A stretch of DNA of 64,000 bases, taken from positions 35,578,908 through 35,642,907 of the forward strand of contig OX326959.1 of the NCBI GenBank assembly GCA_946800325.1. Reading direction: 5' to 3'. Source of the stretch: Luzula sylvatica (lineage: Eukaryota > Streptophyta > Magnoliopsida > Poales > Juncaceae). Positions 1-11,778 of this stretch are shown piece after piece; the first letter of the stretch is position 1; every line of letters starts with the position of its first letter. Made by a program: the position numbers and the translations under genes. Under the pieces are notes generated by a model. The model worked only from the letters and a program-made list of their open reading frames with translations. It did no database searches and was not told the origin of the DNA.

Positions 1-1077
1 ATGAAAAAATAGAAATTTGTGTGTGTTAGTCTTCAATTAAGGAGTATTTTGAGTATGACATGAAAATTGAGTATTTTTCTTGTGTTACACTTAAATTTTA
101 ACAATTTTAAAAAAATATCTTAATTGAACTTTTTGAAGGTGTTAGACTTTCGTTTTTGCATTTTTAAGAATTTTTGGAAAAAATTAAAATTTATGTGTGT
201 TATTCTTCAATTACGGAGTATTTTGAGTACGACATGAAAATTGAATAATTTGTTTGTGTTACACTTCAATTTTAACATTTTTAAAAAAATATCTTAATTG
301 AATTGTTTGAAGGTGTTTGACTTCAATTTTTGCATTTTTAAGAAATGTTTTTCAAAATTGAAAATTTGTGTGTGGTTGTCATCAATTACGGATTATTTGG
401 AGTACGACATGAAAATTGAGTATTATGCTTGTTTTATACTTCAATTTTTTAATTTAAAAAAAACTATCTTAATCGAATTTTTTGAAGGTGTTAGACTTCT
501 GTTTTTGAATTTTTATGAAAATTTGGAAAAAATTGAAATTTGTGTGTGTTGGTCTTCCATTACGGAGTAATTTGAGTACTACATGATAATTGAGTATTTT
601 GTATGTGTTACACTAAAATTTTAATATTATTTTTACAAATATCTAAATTGAATTTTTTGATGGGGTTGGACTTCAGTTTTTACATTTCTAAGAAATTTTT
701 GAAAAAATTGATATTTGTTTGTGTTAGTCCTCTATTACGGAGTATTTTGAGTATGACATGAAAATTGAGTATTTTGCTTGTTTTGTACTTCAATTTTAAC
801 ATTTTAAAAAAAATATCTTAATTAAATTTTTCGAATGTGTTAAGACTTCTGTTTTTGCATTTTTAAGAAAATTTGAAAAAATTGAAATTTGTGTGTGTTA
901 GTCTTCAATTACGGAGTATTTTCAGTACGATATGAAAATTGAGTATTTTGCATGTGTTGCACTAAAATTTTAACATTTTTTTAAAAAATATCTCGATTGA
1001 ATTTTTTGAAGGTGTTAGACTTCAGTTTTTGCATTCTTAAGAGATTTTTGAAAAAATGGAAATTTGTGTTAGTTAGT

Positions 1078-2825
1078 CTTCAATTACGGAGTATTTTGAG
1101 TACGACATGAAAATTGAGTATTTTTCTTGTTTTATACTTAAATATTAACATTTTTTTATAAATATCTTAATTGAATTTTTTGAAGGAGTTAGACTTCTGT
1201 TTTTGCATTTTTATGAAAATTTAAAAAAAATTGAAATTAGTTCGTGTTAGTCTTCAATTACGGAGTATTTTGAGTACGACATGAAAATTGAGTAATTGGC
1301 TTGAGTTACACTGCAATTTTAACATTTTTTCAAAAAAATATCTTAATTGAAAATTTTGAAGGTGTTAGACTTCAATTTTTGCATTTTAATGAAATTTTTA
1401 AAAAAATTGAAATTTGTGTATGTTAGTCTTCAATTACGGAGCATTTTGAGTACGACATGAAAATTGAGTATTCGGATTGTGTTACACTTAATTTTAACCT
1501 TTTTTTCAAAAATACCATAATTGAATTTTTTGAAGGTGTTATACTTCTATTTTTGCATTTTTTATGAAAATTTGGAAAAAATTGAACTTTGTGTGTGTTA
1601 GTCTTCAATTACGGAGTATTTTAGTACAACATGAAAATTGAGTATTTTGCATGTGTCACACTAAAATTTTAATATTTTTTTAACAAATATCTTGATTGAA
1701 TTTTTTGACGGTGTTAGGCTTCTGTTTTTGCAATTTTAAGAAATATTTGAAAAAATTGAAATTTGTGTGTGTTAGTCTTCAATTACGGAGTATTTTGAGT
1801 ACGACATGAAAATTGAGTATTTGACATGTGTAACACCGCAATTTCAACATTTTTTCAAAAAATACATCTTAATTGAATTTTTTGAAGGTGTTACACTTCA
1901 ACTTTTGCATTTTAAAGAAATTTTTGAAAAAATGGAAATTTTAGTGTGTTAGTATTCAATTACGGAGTATTTTGAGTATGACATGAAAATTGAGTATTTT
2001 TGTTGTTTTAAACTTCAATTTTAACATTTTTTTAAAAATATCATAATTGCATTTTTTTAAGGTGTTAGACTTCTGTTTTTTGCATTTTTATGAAAATTTT
2101 GAAAAAATTGAAATTAGTTCATGTTATTCTTCAATTACGAATTATTTTGAGTACGACATGAAAATTGAGTATTTGGCTCCTGTTACACTGCAATTTAAAT
2201 TTTTTTCAAAAAAATATCTTAATTCAAATTTTTGAAGGACTTCAATTTTTGCATTTTAAAGAAATTTAAAAAAAAATTGGAATTTGTGTGTGTTAGTCTT
2301 CAATTTCGGAGTATTTTGAGTACGACATGAAAATTGAGTATTGGGATTGTGTTACACTTAAATTTTAACCTTTTTTTTTCAAAAATACCATAATTGAATT
2401 TTTTGAAGGTACTATACTTCTGTTTTTGCATTTTTATGAAAATTTTGAAAAAATTGAACTTTGTGTGTGTCAGTCTTCAATTACGGAGTATTTTAGTACG
2501 ACATGAAATTTGAGTATTTTGCATGTGTTACACTGAAATTTTAATATTTTTTTAAGAAATATCTTAATTGAATTTTTTGATGGTGTTAGGCTTCAGTTTG
2601 TGCAATTTTAAGAAATTTTTGAAAAAATTGAAATTTGTGTGTGTTAGTCATCAATTACGGAGTATTTTGAGTACGACATGAAAATTGAGTATTTGGCATG
2701 TGTAACACTGCAATTTTAATATTTTTTCAAAAAAAATATCTTGATTGAATTTTTTGAAGGTATTAGACTTCAATTTTTGCATTTTCAAGAAAGTTTTGAA
2801 AAAATTGACATTTGTTTGTGTTAGT
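1078..2825 (+). repeat. Two copies of a 5-monomer HOR (about 872 bp)
   Basis: Copies lie at about 1078-1953 and 1954-2825. Shared variants appear in the same order: the TTTTTCTTGTTTTA type, the TTGGCT type ending in ACACTGCAATTT, a GGATTGTGTTACAC type followed by AACCTTTTTTT, a monomer preceded by GAACTTTGTGTG (at 1584 and 2456, 872 bp apart), and a type with GACATGTGTAACAC or GGCATGTGTAACAC. The copies differ at many sites, so this HOR is old. Confidence 0.7.
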
Positions 2826-4224
2826 CTTCAATTACGGAGTAATTTGAGTACTACATGAAAATTGAGTATTTTGTATGTGTTACACGTAAATTTTAACAAT
2901 TTTTAAAAAAATTTTAATTGAACTTTTTTCAAGGTGTTAGACTTCTGTTTTTGTATTTTTTAGAATTTTTTGAAAAAATTGAAATCTGTGTGTGTTAGTC
3001 TTCATTTACGGAGTATTTCGAGAACGACATGAAAATAGAATGAATTGTTTGTGTTACACTTAAATTTTAACATTTTTAAAAAAATATCTTAATAGAATTT
3101 ATTGTAGGTGTTAGACTTCATTTTTTTGCATTATTACGAAATTTTTGAAAAAATTAAAATTTGTGTGTGTTAGTCATCCATTACGGAGTATTTTGAGTAC
3201 GACATGAAAATTGTGTATTTTGCTTGTGTTACACTCAAATTTTAACAATATTTTAAAAATATCTTAATTGAACTCCTTTGAAGTTGTTGGACTTCTGTTT
3301 TTGCATTTTTAAGAATTTTTTGAAAAAATTGAAATTTATGTGTGTTAGTCTTCAATTTACGGAGTATTTTGAGTACGACATGAAAATTGAGTATTTTGCT
3401 TGTTTTATACTACAATTTTAATATTTTTTTAACAAATTTCTTAATTGAATTTTTGGAAGGTGTTAGACTTCAGTTCTTGAAGTTTAAAGAAATTTTTTTA
3501 AAAATTGAAATTTTGTGTGTGTTAGTCTTCAATTACGGAGTAATTGGAGTACGACATGAAAATTGAGTATTTTTCTTGTTTTATACTTAAATTTTAACAT
3601 TTTTTTAAAAATATCTTAATTGAATTTTTTGAAGGTGTTAGATTTCTGTTTTTTGCATTTTCAAGAAAATTTGGAAAAAATAGAAATTTGTGTGTGTTGG
3701 ACTTCAATTACGGAGTAATTTGAGTATTACATGAAAATTGAGTATTTTGTATGTGTTACACTTAAATTTTAACAATTTTTACAAAATATCTTAATTGAAC
3801 TTTTTTGAAGGTGTGAGACTTCTGTTTTTGCATTTTTAAGAATTTTTTGAAAAAATTGAAATCTTTTTGTGTTAGTCTTCAATTACGGAGTATTTTGAGT
3901 ACGACATGAAAATTAAATAATTTGTTCGTGTTACACTTCAATTTTAAAATTAAAAAAAAATATCTTAATTGAATTTATTGAAGGTGTTAGACTTCATTTT
4001 TTGCATTTTTGGGAAATTTTTGAAAAAATTGAAATTTGTGTGTGTTAGTCTTCAATTACGGAGTATTTTGAGTACGACATGAAAATTGAGTATTTTGCTT
4101 GTGTGACACTTAAATTTTAACCATTTTTATAAAATATCTCAATTGAACATTTTTGAAGGTGTTAGACTTCTGTTTTTGCATTTTTAAGAATGTTTTGAAA
4201 AAATTGAAATGTGTGTGTGTTAGT

Positions 4225-6316
4225 CTTCAATTACGGAGTATTTGGAGTACGACATGAAAATTGAGTATTTTGCTTGTTTTATACTTCAATTTTTACATTT
4301 TTTTAAAATATCTTAATTGAATTTTTTGAAGGTGTTAGACTTCTTTTTTTGCATTTTTAAGAAAATTCGGAAAAAATTGAAATTTGTATATGTTGGTCTT
4401 CAATTACGGAGTAATTTGAGTACTACATGAAAATTGAGTATTTTGTATGTGTCACACATAAATTTTGCCAATTTTTAAAAAAATATCTTAATTGAATTTT
4501 ATGAAGGTGTTAGACTTCTGTTTTTGCATTTTTAAGAAAATTTGGAAACAATTGAAATTTTGTGTGTGTCAGTCTTCAATTGCGGATTATTTTGAGTACG
4601 ACAAGAAAATTGAGTATTTTGCATGTGTTACACTTAAATTTTCACCTTTTTTTCAAAAATATATTAATTGAATTTTTTGAAGGTGTTAGACTTCTATTTT
4701 TGCATTATAAAGAAATTTTCGAAAAAATTGAAATTTGTGTGTGTTAGTCTTCTATTACGGAGTATTTTGAGTACGACATGAAAATTGAGTATTTTTCTTT
4801 ATTTGTACTTCAATTTTAACATTTTTATAAAAATATCTTAATGAAATTTTTTGAAGGTGTTAGACTTCTGTTTTTAAATTTTTAAGAAAATTTTTAAAAA
4901 TTGAAATTTTTGTGTGTTAGACTTCAATTACGGAGTATTTTGAGTACGATATGAAAATTTAGTATTTTGCATGTGTTACACTAAAATTTTAACATTTTTT
5001 TAAAAAATATCTTGATGGATTTTTTTGAAGGTGTTAGACTTCAGTTTTTGCAATTTTAAGAGATTTTTGAAAAAATTGAAATTTGTGTGTGTTAGTCTCC
5101 AATTACCGAGTATTTTGAGTACGACTTGAAAATTGAGTATTTTTCTTGTTTTATACTTAAATATTAACATTTTTTTTAAAATGTCGCAATTGAATTTTTT
5201 GAAGGTGTTAGACTTCATTTTTTTGCATTTTTAAGAAATTATTTCAAAAATTGAAATGTTTGTGCGTTATTCTTAAATTACGGAGTATTTGGTGTATGAC
5301 ATGAAAATTGAGCATTCTGCTTGTTTTATACTTCAATTTTAACATTTTTTTAAAATATCTTAATTGAATTTTTTGAAGGTGTTAGACTTCTTTTTTTGCA
5401 TTTTTAAGAAAATTTGGAAAAAATTGAAATTTGTGTGTGTTGGTCTTCAATTACGGAGTAATTTGAGTACTACATGAAAATTGAGTATTTTGTATGTGTC
5501 AAACATAAATTTTAACAATTTAAAAAAAAATAACTTAATTGAATTTTATGAAGGTGTTAGACTTCTGTTTTTGCATTTTTAAGAAAATTTGGAAACAATT
5601 GAAATTTTGTGTGTGTTAGTCTTCAATTACGGATTATTTTGAGTACGGCATTAAAATTGAGTATTTTGCATGTGTTACACTTAAATTTTAACCTGTTTTT
5701 TTAAAATATCTTAATTGAATTTTTTGAAGGTGTTAGACTTCTATTTTTGCATTTTAAAGAAATTTTCGAAAAAATTGAAATTTGTGAGTGTTAGTCTTCT
5801 ATTACGGAGTATTTTGAGTACGACATGAAAATTGAGTATTTTTCTTTATTTGTACTTCAATTTTAACATTTTTATAAAAATATCTTAATGAAATTTTTTG
5901 AAGGTGTTAGTCTTCTGTTTTTGCAAATTTAAGAAAATTTTTAAAAATTGAAATTGTTTTGTGTTAGTCTTCAATTACGGAGTATTTTGAGTACGATATG
6001 AAAATTGAGTATTTTGCATGTGTTACAATAAAATTTTAATATTTTTTTAAAAAATATCTTGATTGAATTTTTTGAAGTTGTTAGACTTCAGTTTTTGCAA
6101 TTTTAAGAGGTTTTTGAAAAAATTGAAATTTGTGTGTGTTGGTCTCCAATAACGGAGTATTTTGAGTACGACTTGAAAATTGAGTATTTTTCTTGTTTTA
6201 TACTTCAATTTAACATTTTTTTTTAAAGATATCAATTGAATTTTTTGAAGGTGTTAGACTTCGGATTTTGCATTTTTAAGAAACTTTTAAAAAAATTGAA
6301 ATTTGTTCGTGTTGGT
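4225..6316 (+). repeat. Two copies of a 6-monomer HOR (1,047 bp)
   Basis: Copies lie at about 4225-5271 and 5272-6316. Markers recur exactly 1,047 bp apart: a run of nine T after GACTTC (4341/5388), the start of GTATGTGTC (4445/5492), and the C of AATTTTCG (4720/5767). The last monomer of both copies has the rare ACGACTTG instead of ACGACATG. The AATTTTCG marker occurs again at 6464, 697 bp (four monomers) further on, so a partial third copy in a shifted register follows. Confidence 0.75.
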
Positions 6317-6839
6317 CTTCAATTACGGAGTATTAGGAGTAAGACATGAATATTGAGCATTTTGAATGTGTTCCACTTAAATTTTACCCTTTTTTTAAAA
6401 AAATATCTTAATTGAATTTTTTGAAGTTGTTAGACTTCTATTTTTGCCTTTTAAAGAAATTTTCGAAAAAATTGAAATTTGTGTGTGTTAGTCTTCTATT
6501 ACGGAGTATTTTGAGTACAACATGAAAAGTGAGTATTTTGCTTGTTTTGTACTTCAATTTTAGCAATTTTATAAAAATATCTTAATGAAATTTTTTGAGG
6601 GTGTTAGACTTCTGTTTTTGCATTTTTAAGAAAATTTTAAAAAATTGAAATTTGTGTGTGTTGGTCTTCAATTACGGTGTATATTGAGTACGATATGAAA
6701 ATTGAGTATTTTGCATGTGTTACACTACAATTTTAACATTTTTTAAAATAATATCTTGATTTAATTTTTTTGAAGGTGTTTGACTTCAGTTTTTCATTTT
6801 TAAGAGATTTTTGAAAAAATTGAAATTTGTGTGTGTTAG

Positions 6840-7320
6840 TCTCCAATTACGGATTATTTTGAGTACGACATGAAAATTGAGTATTTTTCTTGTTTTATAG
6901 TTCAATATTAACATTTTTTTAAAAATATCTCAATTGAATTTTTTGAAGGTGTTAGCCTTTTGTTATTGCATTTTTAAGAAAATTTTTAAAAGATTGAAAT
7001 TTGTTCGTGTTGGTCTTCAATTACGGAGTATTTTGAGTACGACATGAAAATTTAATATTTTGCTTGTGTTACACTTAAAATTTAACAATATTCAAAAAAT
7101 TATCTTAATTGAACTTTTTTTAAGGTGTTAGACTTCTGTTTTTGAATTTTTAAGAATTTTATGAAAAAATTGAGATTTATGTGTGTTAGTCTTCAATTAC
7201 GGAGTATTTTGAGTACGATATGAAAATTGAGTATTTTGCATGTGTTACACTAAAATTTTAACATTTTTTTAAAAAATACCTTAATTGAATTTTTTGAAGG
7301 TGTTAGGCACCAGTTTTTGC
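6840..7320 (+). repeat. Segment duplicated about 3,475 bp downstream
   Basis: This stretch matches about 10,320-10,790. Shared rare variants are TTCAATATTAAC (6901/10378) and TACCTTAATTGAA followed by TGTTAGGC-(A/T)-CCAG (7301/10775). Offsets are 3,474-3,477 bp, close to 20 monomers. The two ends enclose the 7-mer HOR, so the 7-mer region may have been bracketed by a larger, older period. Confidence 0.6.
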
Positions 7321-7365
7321 ATTTTTTAGAAAGTTTTTAAAAAATTGAAATTTGTTCGTGTTTGT

Positions 7366-10240
7366 CTTCAATTACGGAGTATTTTGAGTACGACATGAAA
7401 ATTGAGTATTTTGCTTGTGTTACACTTAAATTTTGACAATATTTAAAAAATATCTTAATTGAACTTTTTTGAAGGTGTTAAACTTCTGTTTTTGCATTTT
7501 TAAGAATTTTATGATAAAATTGAAATTTATATGTGTTAGTCTTCAATTACGGAGTATTTTGAGTGCGACATGAAAATTGAATAATTTGTTTGTGTTACAC
7601 TACAATTTTAACATTTTTAAAAAAATATCTTAATTGAATATTTCGAAGGTGTTAGACTTCGTTTTTTGAATTTTTAAGAAATTATTTCAAAAATTGAAAT
7701 GTGTGTGTGTTAGTCTTCAATTACGGAGTATTTGGAGTGCGACATGAAAATTGAGTATTTTGCTTGTTTTGTACCACAATTTTAATATTTTTTTAACAAA
7801 TATCTTAATTGAATTTTTTTAAGGCGTTAGACTTCAGTTGTTGCATTTTTAAGAAATTTTAAAAAAAATTGAAATTTGTGTGTGTTAGTCTTCAATTACC
7901 GAGTATTTTGAGTACGACCTGAAAATTGAGTATTTTTCTTGTTTTATACTTCAATTTTAACATTTTTTTTAAAATATCTTAATTGAATATTTTGAAGGCG
8001 TTAGATTTCTGTTTTTTGCATTTTTAAGAAAACTTGGAAAAAATTGAAATTTGTGTGTGTTATTCTTCAATTATGGAGTATTTTGAGTATGACATGAAAA
8101 TTGAATGATTTGTTTGTGTCACACTTCAGTTTTAACATTTTAAAAAAATATCTTAATTGAATTTTTTGAAGGTGTTAGACTTCTGTTTTTTGCATTTTTA
8201 AGAAAAATTTGAAAAATTGAAATTTATGTGTGTTAGTCTTCAATTACGGAGTATTTTGAGTACGATATGAAAATTGAGTATTTTGCATGTGTTACACTAA
8301 AATTTTAACATTTTTTTAAAAAATATCTTGATTGAATTTTTTGAAGGTGTTAGACTTTAGTTTTTGCATTTTTAAGAGATTTTTGAAACAATTGAAAATT
8401 TGTGCATGTCAGTCTCCAATTACGGAGTATTTTGAGTACGACATGAAAATTGAGCATTTTTCTTGTTTTATACTTCAATATTAACATTTTTTTTAAATAT
8501 CTTAATCGAATTTTTTGAAGGTGTTAGACTTCCGTTTTTGCATTTTTAAGAAATTTTTTAAAAAATTGAAATTTGTTCGTGTTAGTCTTCAATTACGGAG
8601 TATGTTGAGTACGACATGAAAATTGAGTATTTTCCTTGTGTTACACTTAAATTTTAACAATATTTAAAAAATACCTTAATTGAACTTTTTTGAAGATGTT
8701 AGACTTCTGTTTTTGCATTTTTAAGAATTTTATGAAAAAATTGAAATTTATGTGTGTTAGTCTTCAATTACGGAGTATTTTTGAGTACGACATGAAAATT
8801 GAATAATTTGTTTGTGTTACACTACAATTTTAACATTTAAAAAAAAACATCTTAATTGAATATTTTGAAGGTGTTAGACTTCATTTTTTGTATTTTTAAG
8901 AAATTATTTCAAAAATTGAAATGTGTGTGTGTTAGTCTTCAATTACGGAGTATTTGGAGTGCGACATGAAAATTGAGTATTTTGCTTGTTTTATACTAGA
9001 ATTTTAATATTTTTTTAACAAATATCTTAATTGAATTTTTTTAAGGTGTTAGACTTCAGTTCTTGCATTTTTAAGAAATTTTTAAAAAAATTGAAATTTG
9101 TGCGTGTTAGACTTCAATAACCGAGTATTTTGAGTACGACACGAAAATTGAGTATTTTTCTTGTTTTATTCTTCAATTTTAACATTTTTTTTTAAAATAT
9201 CGTAATTAAATTTTTTGAAGGTGTTAGATTTCTGTTTTTTGCATTTTTAAGAAAACTTGTAAAAAATTGAAATTTGTGTGTGTTATTCTTCAATTATGGA
9301 GTATTTTGAGTACGACTTGAAAATTGAATAATTAGTTTGTGTCACACTTCAGTTTTAACATTTAAAAAAAAAATATCTTAATTGAATGTTTTGAAGGTGT
9401 CAGACTTCTGTTTTTGCATTTTTAAGAAAAATTTAAAAAATTGAAATTTGTGTGTGTTCGTCTTCAATTACGGAGTATTTTGACTACGATATGAAAATTG
9501 AGTATTTTGCATGTGTTACACTAAAATTTTAACATTTCTTTAAAAAAGATCTTGATTGAATTTTTTGAAGGTGTTAGACTTCAATTTTTGCTTTTTTCTG
9601 AAAGTTTTGAAAAAATTGAAAATTGTTTGTGTTAGTCTTCTATTACGGAGTATTTTGAGTATGACATGAAAATTTAATATTTGTCTTGTTTTACACAGAA
9701 ATTTTAACATTTTTTCAAAAAAACATCTTGACTTCAATTTTTGCATTTTAAATAAATTTTTGATAAAATTGAAACTTGTGTGTGTTAGTCTTCAATTACG
9801 GAGTATTTTGAGTACGACATTAAAATTGAGTATTTTGCTTTTGTTCCACTTAAATTTTAACCATTTTTAAAAAATATCTTAATTGAACTTTTTTGAAGGT
9901 TTTAGACTTCTGTTTTTGCATTTTTAAGATTTTTTTGAAAAAACAGAAATTTATGTGTGTTAGTCTTCAATTACGGAGTATTTTGAGTGCGACATGCAAA
10001 TTGAATAATTTGTTTGTGTTACACTTCAATTTTAAAATTTTTAAATAAATATCTTCATTGAATTTTGTGAAGGTGTAGTAAGACTTCATTTTTTGTATTT
10101 TTAAGAAATGTTTTTAAAAATTGAAAATTTGTGTGTGTTACTCTTCAATTACGGAGTATTTGGAGCACGACTTGAAAATTGAGTATTTTGCTTGTTTTAT
10201 ACTTCAATTTTAACATTTTTTAAAAAATATCTTAATGAAA
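7366..10240 (+). repeat. 7-monomer HOR (about 1,222 bp), two copies plus part of a third
   Basis: Copies start near 7366, 8587 and 9790. Markers include TTATTTCAAAAATTG (7682/8904, 1,222 bp apart) and the variant TTATGGAGT in place of TTACGGAGT (8071/9294). The opening series, a TTGCTTGTGTTACAC monomer, then a GTGCGACATG monomer with TTGAATAATTTG, then a GGAGTGCGAC or GGAGCACGAC monomer, is seen in all three copies. The third copy follows this order only to about 10,240. Copy 2 is shortened by a deletion of about 24 bp near 9733. Confidence 0.7.
9710..9745 (+). repeat. Monomer with internal deletion of about 24 bp
   Basis: The sequence passes from AAACATCTTG straight into ACTTCAATTTTTGC, so the end of sub-repeat 2 (the TTGAATTTTTTGAAGGTGTTAG stretch in other monomers) is missing. 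It lies in the second copy of the 7-mer and explains why that copy is about 20 bp short of the first. Confidence 0.7.
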
Positions 10241-10839
10241 TTTTTTGAAGGTGTTAGACTTCTGTTTTTGCATTTTTAAGAAAATTTGGAAAAAATTGAA
10301 ATTTGTGTGTGTTGGACTTCAATTATGGAGTACTTTGAGTACTACATGAAAATTGAGTATTTTTCTTGTTTTATACTTCAATATTAACATTTTTTTAAAA
10401 ATATCTCAATTGAATTTTTTGAAGGTGTTAGACTTCTGTTTTTGCATTCTTAAGAAATTTTTTAAAAAATTGAAATTTGTTCGTGTTAGTCTTCAATTAC
10501 GGAGTATTTTGAGTATGACATGAAAATTGAGTACTTTGCTTGTGTTACATTTAAATTTTAACAATATTTAAAAATATCTTAATTGAACTTTTTTTAAGGT
10601 GTTAGACTTCTGTTTTTGCATTATTAAGAATTTTATGAAAAAATTGAAATTTATGTGTGTTAGTCTTCAATTATGGAGTATTTTGAGTACGATATGAAAA
10701 TTGAGTATTTTGCATGTGTTACACTAAAATTTTAACATTTTTTTAAAAAATACCTTAATTGAATTTTTTGAAGGTGTTAGGCTCCAGTTTTTGCATTTTT
10801 AACAGATTTTTGAAAAAATTGAAATTTGTGAGTGTTAGT

Positions 10840-11082
10840 CTTCAATTACGGAGTATTTTGAGTACGGCATGAAAATTGAGTATTTTTCACGTTTTATACA
10901 TCAATTTTAACATTTTTTTAAAAACATCTTCATTGAATTTTTTGAAGGTGTTGGACTTCTGTTTTTGCATTTTTAAGTAAATTTTCAAAAAAATATCTTA
11001 ATTGAATTTTTTGAAGGTGTAATACTTCTGTTTTTACGTTCTTATGAAAATTTGGAAAAAATTAAACTTTGTGTGTGTTAGA
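10840..11082 (+). repeat. Over-long monomer (243 bp) with an extra sub-repeat
   Basis: The landmark spacing here is 243 bp instead of 174. After GCATTTTTAAGTAAATTTTC at about 10967 the sequence re-enters the middle of sub-repeat 2 (AAAAAAATATCTTAATTG) and reaches a second CTTCTGTTTTT 69 bp after the first (10956 and 11025). About one sub-repeat has been added, as expected if recombination or slippage occurred in the 58-bp register rather than the 174-bp register. Confidence 0.75.
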
Positions 11083-11500
11083 CTTCATTTATGGAGTAGT
11101 TTTTGTACGACATGAAAATTGAGTATTTTAAATGCGTTACACTTAAATTTTAACATTTTTTTAAAAAATATCTTAATTGAATTTTTTTAAGGTGTTAGAC
11201 TTCAGTTTTAGCATTTTTAAGAAATTTTTGAAAAAATTGAAATTTATGTGTTAAAGCCTTCAATTACGGAGTATTTTGAGTACGACATAAAAATTGAGTA
11301 TTTGTCTTGTGTTACACTGCAATTTTAATATTTTCACAAAAAATATCTTAATTGTATTTTTTGAAGGTGTTAGACTTCAGTTTTTGCATTTTTAAGAAAA
11401 TTTTCAAAAACTTTAAATTTGCGTGTGTTAGTCTTCAATTAAGTAGTATTTTGAGTACGACATGAAAATTAAGTATTTTGAATGTGTTACACTTCGATTT
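11083..11500 (+). repeat. Diverged upstream relative of the 6-mer cassette
   Basis: Monomers here match those at about 12,129-12,546, an offset of about 1,046 bp. Shared rare variants are TTTTGTACGAC (11101/12147), TATGTGTTAAAG before CCTTCAATT or TCTTCAATT, TTGTATTTTTTGAAGG, and CTTTAAATTTGCGTG (11411/12458). The match is visibly less perfect than between the later cassette copies. In this flank the monomer after the AAATTTGCGTG type is the AATTAAGTATTTTGAATGTG type, an order also found in the 18-mer HOR but not in the 6-mer cassettes at 11,779 and 20,551. Confidence 0.7.
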
Positions 11501-11778
11501 TAAAAAATATTTTAAAAATGTATTAATTGAATTTTTTGATGGTGTTAGACTTCATTTTTTGCATTTTTAAGAGATTTTTGAAAAAATGGAAATTGGTGTG
11601 TGTTAGTCTTCAATTACGGAGTATTTTGAGTACGACATGAAAATTGAGTATTTTTCTTGTTTTATACTTAAATTAAATTTTTTTTTTAAATATCTTAATT
11701 AATTTTTTTGAAGGTGTTAGACTTCTGTTTTTGCATTTTTAAGAAAATTTGAAAAAATTGAAATTTGTATGTGTTTGT

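Larger units (their letters stand above)
1..11778 (+). repeat. Left flank: diverged monomers, short local HORs
   Basis: Monomers here differ from each other more than in the rest of the window. Substitutions and A/T-run length changes are frequent and no single long period runs through the region. Only local multi-monomer periods are visible: a 5-mer near 1.1-2.8 kb, a 6-mer near 4.2-6.3 kb and a 7-mer near 7.4-9.8 kb. This is the pattern expected of an older, less homogenised edge of a satellite array. No gene is supported; open frames of 60-90 codons at 298-570, 2047-2235 and 4562-4747 (+) and 1423-1608, 5000-5218, 6047-6235 and 9540-9746 (-) are translated satellite. Confidence 0.8.

Noticed and set aside
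17..30. GTGTGTGTT runs as microsatellite or telomere-like repeats
   Set aside because: The run is only four to five GT units, occurs once per monomer at the end of sub-repeat 3, and is not tandemly extended. It is part of the monomer.
298..570. 90-codon open frame on the plus strand
   Set aside because: The translation is low-complexity (F, K, I, L, C) and repeats itself at the monomer period. It is an uninterrupted read through one and a half satellite monomers where stop codons happen to be mutated.
5000..6235. Minus-strand open frames of 62-72 codons at 5000-5218 and 6047-6235 with similar proteins
   Set aside because: They resemble each other because they lie 1,047 bp apart in the 6-mer HOR. 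They are translated reverse-strand satellite, as is the related frame at 9540-9746.
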